A DNA stretch of 64,000 nucleotides from Halopiger djelfimassiliensis. GTDB lineage: Archaea > Halobacteriota > Halobacteria > Halobacteriales > Natrialbaceae. Below, one piece after another: positions 7,695-15,297 of this stretch; position 1 is the stretch's first letter, and the number at the start of each line of letters is the position of its first letter. The translations under genes were made by a program, and so were the position numbers. The stretch covers positions 1 through 64,000 of the forward strand of contig NZ_HG315688.1 of NCBI RefSeq assembly GCF_000455365.1, given 5' to 3'. The notes below the pieces were generated by a model. That model was not told where the DNA came from. It saw nothing but the letters and a program-made list of their open reading frames with translations, and did no database searches.

Positions 7695-8563
7695 GGGTGC
7701 TCGTCGGTCTCGCCGCCCAGTTCCGGTGCGAACGTGTACGGCGGCCACGGTCCCGTAAACCTGACCTCGAGGCCGTCGGTCGCCGCCACGTCGTCGAGCA
7801 CGGAGCCGATCTCCCCTTCGGCGTCCTCGTGTGCGAGGAGGGTGAGCCGACAGAGGGTTTCGCCGTCGGCCGCATCCGACTCGCCGCTTGCCCCCTCGAG
7901 CGTCGCACTCGGCGACCGCTCGAGCGAGTGGACCTCCCGCGCTCGCTCGTCGAGTCGGGCCTCGAGATCGCCGGTCAGCGCCTCCCGGCGGGACTCCCGG
8001 ACCGCCGCCAGACGCTGGTCGAACTGCTTCTCGAGCAGGAAGGCCGTCCCCGTCTCTGACGCGGCGATGCGCTCGTCGAGCTCGCGGAGTCGGTCGTCGT
8101 GCTCGATCAACGCCGCGTCGTCGACGGGATCGGTTTCGACGACTTCGACGCGGTACTCCCAGTGACCGGCCAGCTCCGACAGCGCCCGCTCGAGGGTGTC
8201 GTGCGTTTCCCGAAGCCACTCGCGAAGCCCTGCGTCGTCGCCACGGAGGATCGTGTCGAACTGGAACGGGATCGGCGTGCCGAACGCCTCGCCGGCCTCG
8301 TCGACGACGGTCTGGTGGCGGACGAGCCAGCGTTTGACCTGCGCGAGATCGGCCGAATCGTAGAGGTCGTCACAGGCGTGGACGATCGCGCCGATCCCGT
8401 CCTCGACGACGATCGAGACGGGTTCGCCGTCGACGCCGGTCGTCTCGAACGTCGCGTCCGCGTCGGCCCGGACGACGCAGTAGAGGTATCTCCCCTCGTC
8501 GATCTCCGGCAGTTCGTCGGCGTCGGGCTCGTCCGGCGCGGCGACGTCGTTTCCCGTCGTCAT
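7691..8563 (-). CDS. gvpL: Gas vesicle protein GvpL (GvpF/L family)
   Basis: A 290-residue GvpF/L-family protein. The N-terminal domain has the family pattern GRYLYCVVRA near residue 24, then IGAIVHACDDLY. The middle has GTPIPFQFDTILR near 95 and a long helical region. The C-terminal motif RFTGPWPPYTF near 270 matches RYTGPFAPYSF in GvpF here. In other haloarchaea GvpL contacts many accessory Gvp proteins and is thought to nucleate assembly. It overlaps gvpK and gvpM by four bases each, so it is translationally coupled. Confidence 0.93.
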   Translation of the reverse strand: MTTGNDVAAPDEPDADELPEIDEGRYLYCVVRADADATFETTGVDGEPVSIVVEDGIGAIVHACDDLYDSADLAQVKRWLVRHQTVVDEAGEAFGTPIPFQFDTILRGDDAGLREWLRETHDTLERALSELAGHWEYRVEVVETDPVDDAALIEHDDRLRELDERIAASETGTAFLLEKQFDQRLAAVRESRREALTGDLEARLDERAREVHSLERSPSATLEGASGESDAADGETLCRLTLLAHEDAEGEIGSVLDDVAATDGLEVRFTGPWPPYTFAPELGGETDEHP

Positions 8564-8904
8564 TCGTCCTCACCGCCGAACACGGAGTAGCCGGGCCTGT
8601 GGCCGGCGGCCGGTTTCTCGTCGAGTCGCTCGATCGCGTCGGCGACCAGCCCGTCGAGATCCCCACGGAGGTCCGCGACGCCGTCCTCGATCCCCTCGTC
8701 GCGTTTGAGCTGGTCGATCTCGTCCTCGATCGTCGCGAGTTGGCGTCCCAGCCGCTCGATTTCGTCGTCCGAGAGGCCGTCCGACTCCATCCGCCGAACC
8801 GCCTCGCGCTCTAACGCCTCGAGCAGGAGTTCGACGACGGTGACGACGAGCGTCACGAGTCCCTGCCGCGCGTCGTCGCCGTCGCCGACGTCGATCGTCG
8901 TCAC
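8560..8904 (-). CDS. gvpK: Gas vesicle protein GvpK
   Basis: A 114-residue protein with the GvpK core LVTLVVTVVELLLEALE (about residues 16-32), followed by REAVRRMESDGLSDDEIER and a coiled-coil-like acidic helix. GvpK is an accessory protein required for vesicle formation in known systems. ATGA overlaps link it to gvpJ upstream and gvpL downstream. Length and position are typical. Confidence 0.93.
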   Translation of the reverse strand: MTTIDVGDGDDARQGLVTLVVTVVELLLEALEREAVRRMESDGLSDDEIERLGRQLATIEDEIDQLKRDEGIEDGVADLRGDLDGLVADAIERLDEKPAAGHRPGYSVFGGEDE

Positions 8905-9437
8905 GATCCCGACCCCTCCGTTTCCGCGGCGGTGGTTTCGTCGTTTTCGTCGTTTTCGTCCGCCTCGGTCCCGGCGTCGTCGCTGATCAGGTCGATCCCG
9001 CCGCCGATCGGCCGGTCGGGATCCGGCCGCGCGCCGAGCCGTTCGGTCCCCCGGTCCGGCGGCTCGAAGGACCTGTCGCTGTCCCGTTCGGATTCGTCGT
9101 CTCCCGTCTCGCCCTCGTCGTGGTCGGTCTCGTCGGGCGTGACGTTGACCCCTCGAGTCGGATCGATCGCCGGGTTCGGCCGCTCCATCTCGGCGAGTTC
9201 CGGCTCGCCGACCGCCTCGGCGACCCGTCGCATGTCCGTTCCCTCGGGAAACTCGAGGCCGTACTTCGCCGCCGTCTCGAAGGAGGCGATCGCCGCCCGG
9301 ACCTGGACGCCGAGCAGTTGCGTGTCGCCGATCGAGACGGCGATGTCGGCGTTGATGACGATACCCTTGTCCAGCAGCATCTCGATGACCTCCGCGAGAT
9401 CGGTCTGTTGCCGGCTCGGCTGGAAATCATTGACCAC
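8901..9437 (-). CDS. gvpJ: Gas vesicle protein GvpJ
   Basis: A GvpA-family accessory protein of about 178 residues. Residues 8-65 carry the GvpA-like fold (DLAEVIEMLLDKGIVINADI, then GDTQLLGVQVRAAIASFETA). The remaining 100 residues are a very acidic disordered tail. I chose the GTG at 9437 because GAGGTGA, a good ribosome-binding site, lies five bases before it. The in-frame GTG at 9446 falls inside that site; using it would add three residues. A 98-base gap separates it from the gvpI stop, the only large gap in this operon. Confidence 0.88.
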   Translation of the reverse strand: MVNDFQPSRQQTDLAEVIEMLLDKGIVINADIAVSIGDTQLLGVQVRAAIASFETAAKYGLEFPEGTDMRRVAEAVGEPELAEMERPNPAIDPTRGVNVTPDETDHDEGETGDDESERDSDRSFEPPDRGTERLGARPDPDRPIGGGIDLISDDAGTEADENDENDETTAAETEGSGS

Positions 9438-9552
9438 GGGACTCACCTCGCGGTGCGGCGAAGGCCGTGTCCGTAACTGGAAGCGCTGGATCGCTCGCTT
9501 GCCACTGTCGTTGTCTGTCCCGCCGTCGTGGTGGTGGTAGTGGATCAGTCAT
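9427..9552 (-). CDS. Possible 41-residue ORF bridging gvpI and gvpJ
   Basis: The frame opens with an ATG that overlaps the gvpI stop (ATGACTGA). It runs through the whole 98-base gap and stops ten bases inside gvpJ. The product would be a basic, Pro/Arg/Gln-rich peptide (MTDPLPPPRRRDRQRQWQ at its start). Its geometry fits translational coupling between gvpI and gvpJ, which every other junction of the operon shows. No family is recognised, and chance cannot be excluded. Confidence 0.3.
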   Translation of the reverse strand: MTDPLPPPRRRDRQRQWQASDPALPVTDTAFAAPRGESRGQ

Positions 9553-10417
9553 CATCGTCTTGCAGTTTCTCCCGTTCGAGTTCGAACCGCTGGCCGTAGA
9601 TCCGCGTCCGGCTCGGGGCCGTCGAGAGCCGAACGTCCCGCGGAACCGTCGCGTATTTGACGCCGCTACCGCCCGCTATCCGATCGGTCGGCATCGTCGA
9701 CGCCGCGGTCGGGTTCCGTGAGTTCGTGCTCGTGTCCTGACGCCGCATCTTCTCGCGGTTGTACTCGTAGAGGCGTTCGAACTTCTCGTGGGTCTCGAGC
9801 AGCGCCGCCCGGAACTCGTCGACGCCTTTCATCGCCTGGTTCTGAATGAAGACCTGGTAGGCCTCCGGGTCGTCCTCGGGATCCGGAGACCCGAGCAGTT
9901 CCTTGGCCTCGGTCGCGCCGATATCGGTCTCGACGAGGTCATCACCGTCGTCATCGGCGACGTCGGACACCGCATCCTCGACCAGTCCGGCGTCCTCGCC
10001 GTCATCGAGGTCGTCGACCGCGTCATCGAGTTCGCGTTTCTCCTCCCAGAGATCGCCGAGTTCGGCCGCGTCCCACGCGCTCAGCAGATCGATCGCGTCG
10101 ACCAGTTGCCGAACCTGCACCACGTCGCTCTCCGTGTCGTCGGCGAGCGCGGCGGGAACCTCTCCGACGTCGATCGCCCCGAGCAGTTCCTCGAAATCGA
10201 CCGCGTCCGGTAACTCCGAGAGATCGACCGCGTCGATGAACTCGGCAGCTTCCTCGGCGACGGTCACGAGCGCCTCGAGATCCCCCAGAACGGCGTCGCG
10301 GTCGTCGAGTTCGTCGAGTCGTTCGACGGCGTCGGTCCGCTCCTCGAGTCGCTCGAGGGCGTCCATTGCGTCCGCGAGGCGGGTCGCGAACCCCTCGCCG
10401 CCGTCGGCGTCGGTCAT
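9545..10417 (-). CDS. gvpI: Gas vesicle protein GvpI, long form
   Basis: Assigned mainly by position between gvpH and gvpJ. The C-terminal 110 residues look conserved and basic for a haloarchaeon, with NREKMRRQDTSTNSRNPTAA, MPTDRIAGGSG, then TVPRDVRLSTAPSRTRIYG. The first 170 residues are a strongly acidic helical repeat-like region (LEERTDAVERLDELDDRDAV and similar), which makes the protein 290 residues long. As I recall, characterised GvpI proteins are about half this size. The extension could be a fused or expanded domain. Its start overlaps the gvpH stop by four bases. Confidence 0.72.
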   Translation of the reverse strand: MTDADGGEGFATRLADAMDALERLEERTDAVERLDELDDRDAVLGDLEALVTVAEEAAEFIDAVDLSELPDAVDFEELLGAIDVGEVPAALADDTESDVVQVRQLVDAIDLLSAWDAAELGDLWEEKRELDDAVDDLDDGEDAGLVEDAVSDVADDDGDDLVETDIGATEAKELLGSPDPEDDPEAYQVFIQNQAMKGVDEFRAALLETHEKFERLYEYNREKMRRQDTSTNSRNPTAASTMPTDRIAGGSGVKYATVPRDVRLSTAPSRTRIYGQRFELEREKLQDDDD

Positions 10418-11262
10418 CCGTCACCCTCCGGCTCCGCGTCTGCGTCCCCGGGGCGGACCTGTACGGTGAGCACGCCGTTTTTGATCGTCGCCTCGGCCGT
10501 TCTGTCGCGCCACGGGACGTCGACACGGTCGAGTTCGCGGCCGGAGACGCCGACCACCAGCATCGAGCCGTCGAACCCGACCGTCACCTCGTCGGGATCG
10601 ACGCCGGCGACGTCGGCCGTGACAAGGAGTTCGTCCTCGTGAAACCGGGTCGTCACGTGATGGTCGCTCGAGGGCGAGTGACCGGCGGGGGACGATCGGT
10701 GCCGGCGCGTTCTCGGACGGTCACGATCGCGACCGCGACCGCGGTCGTTTCGATCGCCTGCGAACGGGTTCCCGTCGAATCCGGACCCCGATTCGTCCCC
10801 GGGGTCCGCCGTCCCGATCGACACGTCGTAATCGAGAACCGTCCGGTCGCTTCGCCGTCGCCCCGACAGCGTTCCGCTCTCGAGGCGCTCGAGCGCGGAC
10901 AGGAGGCTCGAGAGCCAGTGTTCGTCGTCACCCCGCCGGTCGGCATCCGCGGCGGAGACGCCGAGACGGGGGTCGTCCGACTCCGGGTTTCGGTCCCGTC
11001 GGCCGTCGGGATCGCGCGCTCCAGTCCGCGACCGATCGGCGCGGTCGGTCTCCCGGTTCCCGTCGGCCCCGCTCTCGGGTTCGTTTTCGTGAGCGTCGCC
11101 GTCAGCTTCGTCGCCGGGGTCGTCGGCTCCGTCGTGATCGGCATCCGTCTCGCCGTCGTCTTCGACACCGCGTGGGTCGTCGGGGTCGTGCTCGTCGGTC
11201 GATTCCGCCGGGCGCTCGTCCGGCCCGTCTGGGTCGTGCTCGGTCGGGTCGTCCTCGGTCAT
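10414..11262 (-). CDS. gvpH: Gas vesicle protein GvpH (Hsp20-like)
   Basis: The 282-residue product has a long disordered Asp/Glu/Arg-rich N-terminal part. A C-terminal alpha-crystallin/Hsp20-like domain follows from about residue 200: TRFHEDELLVTADVAGVDPD, FDGSMLVVGV, then TIKNGVLTVQVRPGD. In known clusters GvpH acts as a chaperone-like factor that binds other Gvp proteins. The start codon shares one base with the gvpG stop. The acidic N-terminal half is longer than the domain itself. Confidence 0.88.
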   Translation of the reverse strand: MTEDDPTEHDPDGPDERPAESTDEHDPDDPRGVEDDGETDADHDGADDPGDEADGDAHENEPESGADGNRETDRADRSRTGARDPDGRRDRNPESDDPRLGVSAADADRRGDDEHWLSSLLSALERLESGTLSGRRRSDRTVLDYDVSIGTADPGDESGSGFDGNPFAGDRNDRGRGRDRDRPRTRRHRSSPAGHSPSSDHHVTTRFHEDELLVTADVAGVDPDEVTVGFDGSMLVVGVSGRELDRVDVPWRDRTAEATIKNGVLTVQVRPGDADAEPEGDG

Positions 11263-11516
11263 TACGATTTCACCTCGATACGGCCGCTCGAGAGCCGTTC
11301 GTGGACCTCGCGGGCGATCTCGAGTTCCTCCTCGAGTTCGGCTTTGCGCCGCTGGTACTCCGCTTCGGAGCGTTCGCCGAGTTCGTACAGCAACTGGTTC
11401 TCCTTGAGTTCGTCCTCGAGGGACTCGATGTCGTACAGTTCGTCGAGCGCCATCGTGTGCAGCGCGTCGACGATGCCAACGAACGGCCGGAACAGGAGGT
11501 CGTCGAGAACGAACAT
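11262..11516 (-). CDS. gvpG: Gas vesicle protein GvpG
   Basis: An 84-residue, mostly helical protein. The N-terminus MFVLDDLLFRPF is typical of GvpG, and a long coiled-coil-like stretch follows (LKENQLLYELGERSEAEYQR). GvpG is an accessory protein that interacts with GvpF and GvpL in known systems. Length and place between gvpF and gvpH are as expected. Confidence 0.93.
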   Translation of the reverse strand: MFVLDDLLFRPFVGIVDALHTMALDELYDIESLEDELKENQLLYELGERSEAEYQRRKAELEEELEIAREVHERLSSGRIEVKS

Positions 11517-11518
11517 GG

Positions 11519-12142
11519 TTAGCGTTGGGCTCCGATCGTCACGTCCACGAAGCTATACGGTGCGAACGGTCCCGTGTACCTGAACAGGAGGTCGTCGTGC
11601 TCGTCCTCGAGTCGCGCGATCGCCGTGTCGAAGGCCTCGCGCTCGTCGCGCTCGACGAGATACGAGCGGTTGAGGACGAGTCGATCGCTGAACAGGTCGT
11701 TCGGAACCGACTGGGCGGCGATCGGCTCGAGTTCGTCCGCGACGGCCGCTTCGATCGCGTCCGCGTCGACGTCGGCGCCCGCCTCGCGGACGACCTTGAG
11801 ACCGAGTTCGACCCGGCCCTCGATGTCGCGTATCGCGCGCCGGAACGCCGGTCTGGCACCGCGAAGGACGTTCTTCAGCGCTCGGTCGCTCTCGAAGGCC
11901 ATGCCGAACTGCATCGGAACGATCGTGCGGCCGCCGTCGCGGGTCATGATCTCCCGCAGGACGTCGTCGTGGCGTTGTGCGTCCTCGTCGGTCTCCTCGG
12001 GATCGGTGGTATCGATGTCCGAGACGACGGCCCCGAGGCGTCGGTGTGAGATCGTGTAGACGCGATCCGCCCCGGCGACCGCGTCGGTCTCGAACGCGAC
12101 ATCGTCGCCGTCGACGACGCCGTAGACGTAGCGGTTCGTCAC
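11519..12142 (-). CDS. gvpF: Gas vesicle protein GvpF
   Basis: A 207-residue GvpF/L-family protein and the first gene of the leftward operon. The N-terminal domain has RYVYGVVDGDDV, then LGAVVSDIDTTDPEETDEDA. RTIVPMQFGMAFESDR lies near residue 72 and FRYTGPFAPYSF near 188. GvpF is reported to be associated with the vesicle and to bind GvpA. gvpE and gvpD, which precede gvpF in several haloarchaeal clusters, are absent; the gene faces gvpA across 273 bases. Confidence 0.94.
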   Translation of the reverse strand: MTNRYVYGVVDGDDVAFETDAVAGADRVYTISHRRLGAVVSDIDTTDPEETDEDAQRHDDVLREIMTRDGGRTIVPMQFGMAFESDRALKNVLRGARPAFRRAIRDIEGRVELGLKVVREAGADVDADAIEAAVADELEPIAAQSVPNDLFSDRLVLNRSYLVERDEREAFDTAIARLEDEHDDLLFRYTGPFAPYSFVDVTIGAQR

Positions 12143-12319
12143 GGTCGCATCACCCGTTTCGATCCGGGTCCCGTCCGCGCTGGCGGCCGGACGACCCGAG
12201 AGCGCGTTGGTACTGGTATCATGGGAGTTCGGTTTCGACTACCCGTGCCGGGGTTCGGACCCGTGGGTACTCGAGGAACGCTCGGGGAGGCCTTCGCCGC
12301 CGCGACGCGTTATCGTACT

Positions 12320-12374
12320 GCTTGCAGTCGCAGCGGAGGCCGACTCTCGCGACCGTTCGCTTGCAGTCGCAGCG
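12320..12374 (+). repeat. 16-bp direct repeat upstream of gvpA
   Basis: GCTTGCAGTCGCAGCG occurs exactly at 12320-12335 and again at 12359-12374, 39 bases apart, in the gvpF-gvpA divergent region. The second copy ends 41 bases before the gvpA ATG. No clear TATA box is visible for gvpA, so these repeats are the best candidates for regulator binding sites. They could also be a chance duplication. Confidence 0.6.
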
Positions 12375-12415
12375 CAAGCCGTGTTACGAGCACGCCGTGA
12401 ACCTGTGGATGGATC

Positions 12416-12700
12416 ATGGCACAACCACAGCGAAGACCCGACTCATCGAGTCTTGCGGAGGTACTCGATCGGATCCTCGATAAGGGCGTCGTCATCGACG
12501 TCTGGGCGCGGATCTCGGTAGTCGGCATCGAGTTGCTGACGATCGAAGCTCGCGTCGTCGTCGCCTCCGTCGACACCTTCCTGCACTACGCGGAGGAGAT
12601 CGCCAAAATCGAGCAGGCCACCGCGGAGGGCGACCTCGAAGAACTCGAGGAACTCGAGGTCGAGCCACGCCCCGAATCGTCACCCCAATCCGCGGAATAG
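12416..12700 (+). CDS. gvpA: Gas vesicle structural protein GvpA
   Basis: The main shell protein. Residues 10-66 match GvpA closely ([20 protein letters not shown], then [20 protein letters not shown], then EEIAKIEQA). The N-terminus MAQP is typical. At 94 residues it is longer than the usual 76-78 because of an acidic C-terminal tail rich in Glu and Leu. GvpA forms the ribs of the hollow gas vesicle that gives cells buoyancy. It is the first gene of the rightward operon and is followed six bases later by gvpN, with no gvpC between. Confidence 0.96.
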   Translation: MAQPQRRPDSSSLAEVLDRILDKGVVIDVWARISVVGIELLTIEARVVVASVDTFLHYAEEIAKIEQATAEGDLEELEELEVEPRPESSPQSAE

Positions 12701-12706
12701 TGCTTC

Positions 12707-13726
12707 ATGGCGGACGATACGTCGCGCAAGCGGAAGGTACGTGGACGGAAGATCAGGAGCGACCGCGAACGGAAAACGGGGCGGCGGGCGAAGAAGAAAC
12801 TCGCGCGGGCGACGGCAACGGACGGGGAAAACGGCGAGAATCCGCTGTCCGATCCGGGGGAGATTACACCGGAACCGTTCGTCGAGACCGACGCCGTCGA
12901 GTCGCTGCGCGGACGCGTCACCGGGTGGCTCGAGGCCGATCAGCCGGTCCACCTGATCGGCCCGACCGGCTGTGGCAAGACGGCGCTTGCGCTGTCGGCC
13001 GCCGCCGAGCGCGGCCGGCCGGTCGTCTGGATCAACGGCGACGAGGCCGTCGACACCGCGGCGCTCGTCGGCGCACACGCCGGCGGCGAACGCTACGAGG
13101 AGGACGACCGGTTCGTCGGCGGCGTCCACAAGAAAACACAGATCGTGCGCGAACGGTGGGTCGACAACCCGCTCTCGGTCGCCGTACGGGAGGGCGCGAC
13201 GCTCGTCTACAACGAGTTCTCGCGCAGCGATCCCGCGGCGCACAACGTCTTGCTCTCGGTCTTCGAGGAAGGCGTCCTCGAGCGGCCGGGCAAACGCGGC
13301 GACGACCGCTCGATCGACGTTCACCCGGAGTTTCGGGCGATCGTCACCTCGAACGACGTCGAGTACGCGGGCGTCCACCGGCAACAGGACGCGCTGCTCG
13401 ACCGGTTCGTCGGCGTTCACGTCGACTACTACGACGCGGAGACCGAGCGCGAGATCGTCCGCGCACACACCGCCCTCCCGGACGAGGGCGTCGAGAGCGT
13501 CGTCGAGACGGTCCGGACCCTGCGGGACGACCTCGAGATCGTCGTCGGCACCCGGGCGGCGATCACGGCCGCCAAGGGGCTTGCCGTCTTCGACGGCGAC
13601 GGAACCGGCCGGTTCGACGACGAACTGCTGGCGGACGTCTTCACGGACGTCCTCGCGCCGAAAGTCGCCGGCGACGGCGACAGCGACGTCGAAACGTTAC
13701 GAGCACAGGTCACGGAATCGATCTGA
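12707..13726 (+). CDS. gvpN: Gas vesicle protein GvpN (AAA+ ATPase)
   Basis: A 339-residue MoxR/AAA+-type ATPase. A basic N-terminal 30 residues is followed by Walker A GPTGCGKT near residue 85, a Walker B-like region ATLVYNEFSRSD near 165, and sensor-type IVTSNDVEYAG near 210. GvpN is known to be needed for vesicles to grow to normal size. The gene starts six bases after the gvpA stop and is followed by gvpO, so gvpA-N-O form one unit. The strongly basic Lys/Arg N-terminus is unusual against this acidic proteome. Confidence 0.94.
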   Translation: MADDTSRKRKVRGRKIRSDRERKTGRRAKKKLARATATDGENGENPLSDPGEITPEPFVETDAVESLRGRVTGWLEADQPVHLIGPTGCGKTALALSAAAERGRPVVWINGDEAVDTAALVGAHAGGERYEEDDRFVGGVHKKTQIVRERWVDNPLSVAVREGATLVYNEFSRSDPAAHNVLLSVFEEGVLERPGKRGDDRSIDVHPEFRAIVTSNDVEYAGVHRQQDALLDRFVGVHVDYYDAETEREIVRAHTALPDEGVESVVETVRTLRDDLEIVVGTRAAITAAKGLAVFDGDGTGRFDDELLADVFTDVLAPKVAGDGDSDVETLRAQVTESI

Positions 13727-13783
13727 CCCGACCACATCCGACCTCGGGACCGACACCACGACGCGGACCCGACCCCAAGACCA

Positions 13784-14344
13784 ATGGCCGACGCCGACAC
13801 GAAGCAATCGACCACGCAGTGCAAGGCGCTCACCGAGGACGGCGAGCGCTGCTCGCGGCCGGCCCAGGACGACGGGTTTTGCTACCAACACGACGAGAGT
13901 GATCCAACCGTGAGCGACAGTCAAACAGCCGAACGAGAACCCGAACAGGAAGACCAAGAACCCGACTCCAGCGAGGCCGACGCCGGCGAGGAACGTCGTT
14001 CCGCGGCGGGCGATATGACAGCTGAGGAGCGGACGGACCCCGAAACGGTCGATACCCAAGACGTCGACGTCGATCACGCGGAGATCGAAGGCGTCCTCGC
14101 CGTTCGGCGAACCGTCGAGTCGACCGCGGGCGAGGTCATCGGCCGCGAGTTCGACGGCGTCAGCGAAATCGCGCCGACCGACGAGGGCTGGCGCGCGGTC
14201 GTCGAAGTCGTCGAACGGCGGGCGGTCCCCGACACGCAGGACATCATCGGCCGGTACGAGATCGAACTCGACGTCAACGGGACCGTTCACGGCTACCGGC
14301 GACTCGATCGCTACCGCCGCGGAGACACGGTCGCGTTCGAGTGA
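13784..14344 (+). CDS. gvpO: Gas vesicle protein GvpO with N-terminal Cys/His motif
   Basis: A 186-residue protein. The C-terminal 90 residues match GvpO (GWRAVVEVVERRAVPDTQDI, then YEIELDVNGTVHGYRRLDRY). The N-terminal 30 residues contain CKALTEDGERCSRPAQDDGF followed by CYQH, a small Cys/His module that looks metal-binding and is found in various proteins. An acidic, disordered linker of about 60 residues joins the two. GvpO is required for vesicle formation in known systems and is thought to act in regulation or translation. It is the last gene of the rightward operon. Confidence 0.9.
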   Translation: MADADTKQSTTQCKALTEDGERCSRPAQDDGFCYQHDESDPTVSDSQTAEREPEQEDQEPDSSEADAGEERRSAAGDMTAEERTDPETVDTQDVDVDHAEIEGVLAVRRTVESTAGEVIGREFDGVSEIAPTDEGWRAVVEVVERRAVPDTQDIIGRYEIELDVNGTVHGYRRLDRYRRGDTVAFE

Positions 14345-14524
14345 TCGGTCGATACGCTGGCGGCTGGAACGGAACGCTCTCGCCCGTCGTCTGGTCGACG
14401 TGGTGATCGAGGTCGATACGGTGGGACCGATCGCTCGGTCCGGAGAGTCGCCGTCGGCGGCGAGCGGCGGTCGATCCGCGGAGTTCGGTAGTCGTCGGGG
14501 CCGGTAGCCACAGCATCGGCCGGA

Positions 14525-14715
14525 ATAGTACCGCCCGGCAAGGCCCGTGAGGCGTCGAAGTCGGCAATGCCGGTGTCGACGTGACAGTCCGGGTTGAGAC
14601 ACTCGAGGACCGCGTTCCGCACCCGATCGCCGAGCACGCCACAAGCGTGACACTCCTGTGTAGTGTACTCCTCGGGCACCGTCGCCGCCGGAATGCCGTG
14701 GTCCGCAGCCGCAGA
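14525..14715 (-). pseudogene. TnpB/OrfB-like zinc-ribbon remnant (IS200/IS605 or IS1341 type)
   Basis: The minus-strand frame holds GIPAATVPEEYTTQECHACG followed by CLNPDCHVD: two cysteine pairs spaced like the C-terminal zinc ribbon of TnpB. Nothing upstream or downstream in this frame resembles the RuvC domain, and the remaining 600 bases of the gap are scrambled. This is a fragment of a dead insertion sequence. The assignment rests on the ribbon alone. Confidence 0.55.
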
Positions 14716-15055
14716 CGGGCTGCGGGCAATAGCCACGACGAACCGCGTGGGCGTCGGGGCGATCGAACGAGGCGATGCGTCTCTCGTGTCGGGTCTTTCA
14801 AGGCCCCGCGAAGCGTCGTCGGACATGGCTTGCGTCCCGGAGTTACGCGAGCCGTGCGACCCGATGCTGGTTCCACCGGGCCGTATTTTCACACGGACCA
14901 ACTGATGGTCAACCCGCGTGTAACTCGCGTTAGTTACCAGTAACACTTCCTGCGAGATCGACATTCGGACCTTTTAGCCCGATTTCTCGGACAAAATCGT
15001 CCACCAGCTGGGCGTATTCGAACCAACTAAATGTCGATTCGCTGTTTCAGCGGTG

Positions 15056-15288
15056 ATGAGAAAACCGAGGGAATGGTTGCAACTCCCCTAATCTCATTCT
15101 CGAAGCTCTCGACAAGGAGTCTCGAGATCGGTCCCGCTGCTATCGCGAGGAACATCGATAAATCACAGAGCACCGTACACGAACGACTCCGCGTTCTCAT
15201 CGAGTATAGACTCGTCGAGAACGTCGACGACGGCTACTACACGATCACGGACGACGGCCACGCCTATCTCGAAGTTGACTCCCCGTAG
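15056..15288 (+). pseudogene. Frameshifted winged-helix (PhiH1-repressor-like) regulator gene
   Basis: A typical small haloarchaeal winged-helix protein can be read only across three frames. MRKPREWLQLP runs from 15056 and then meets a stop. NLILEALDKES follows at 15090 in the next frame. From about 15118 LEIGPAAIARNIDKSQSTVH and the wing segment YYTITDDGHAYL run to the stop at 15288. The joined order matches the family pattern, so two small indels have broken the gene. A shorter product (85 residues from the ATG at 15031) could still be made in the last frame and would keep the recognition helix. Confidence 0.6.
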
Positions 15289-15297
15289 CTTAGCGGC

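Noticed and set aside
12207-12521. Plus-strand frame through the gvpF-gvpA intergenic region into gvpA
   Set aside because: No GvpC-like or regulator-like sequence; it shadows the gvpA frame.
15031-15055. ATG at 15031 as start of an intact 85-residue winged-helix protein
   Set aside because: The first 30 residues in that frame do not look like the family, while the other two frames do; a frameshifted gene explains the data better, although a truncated product remains possible.
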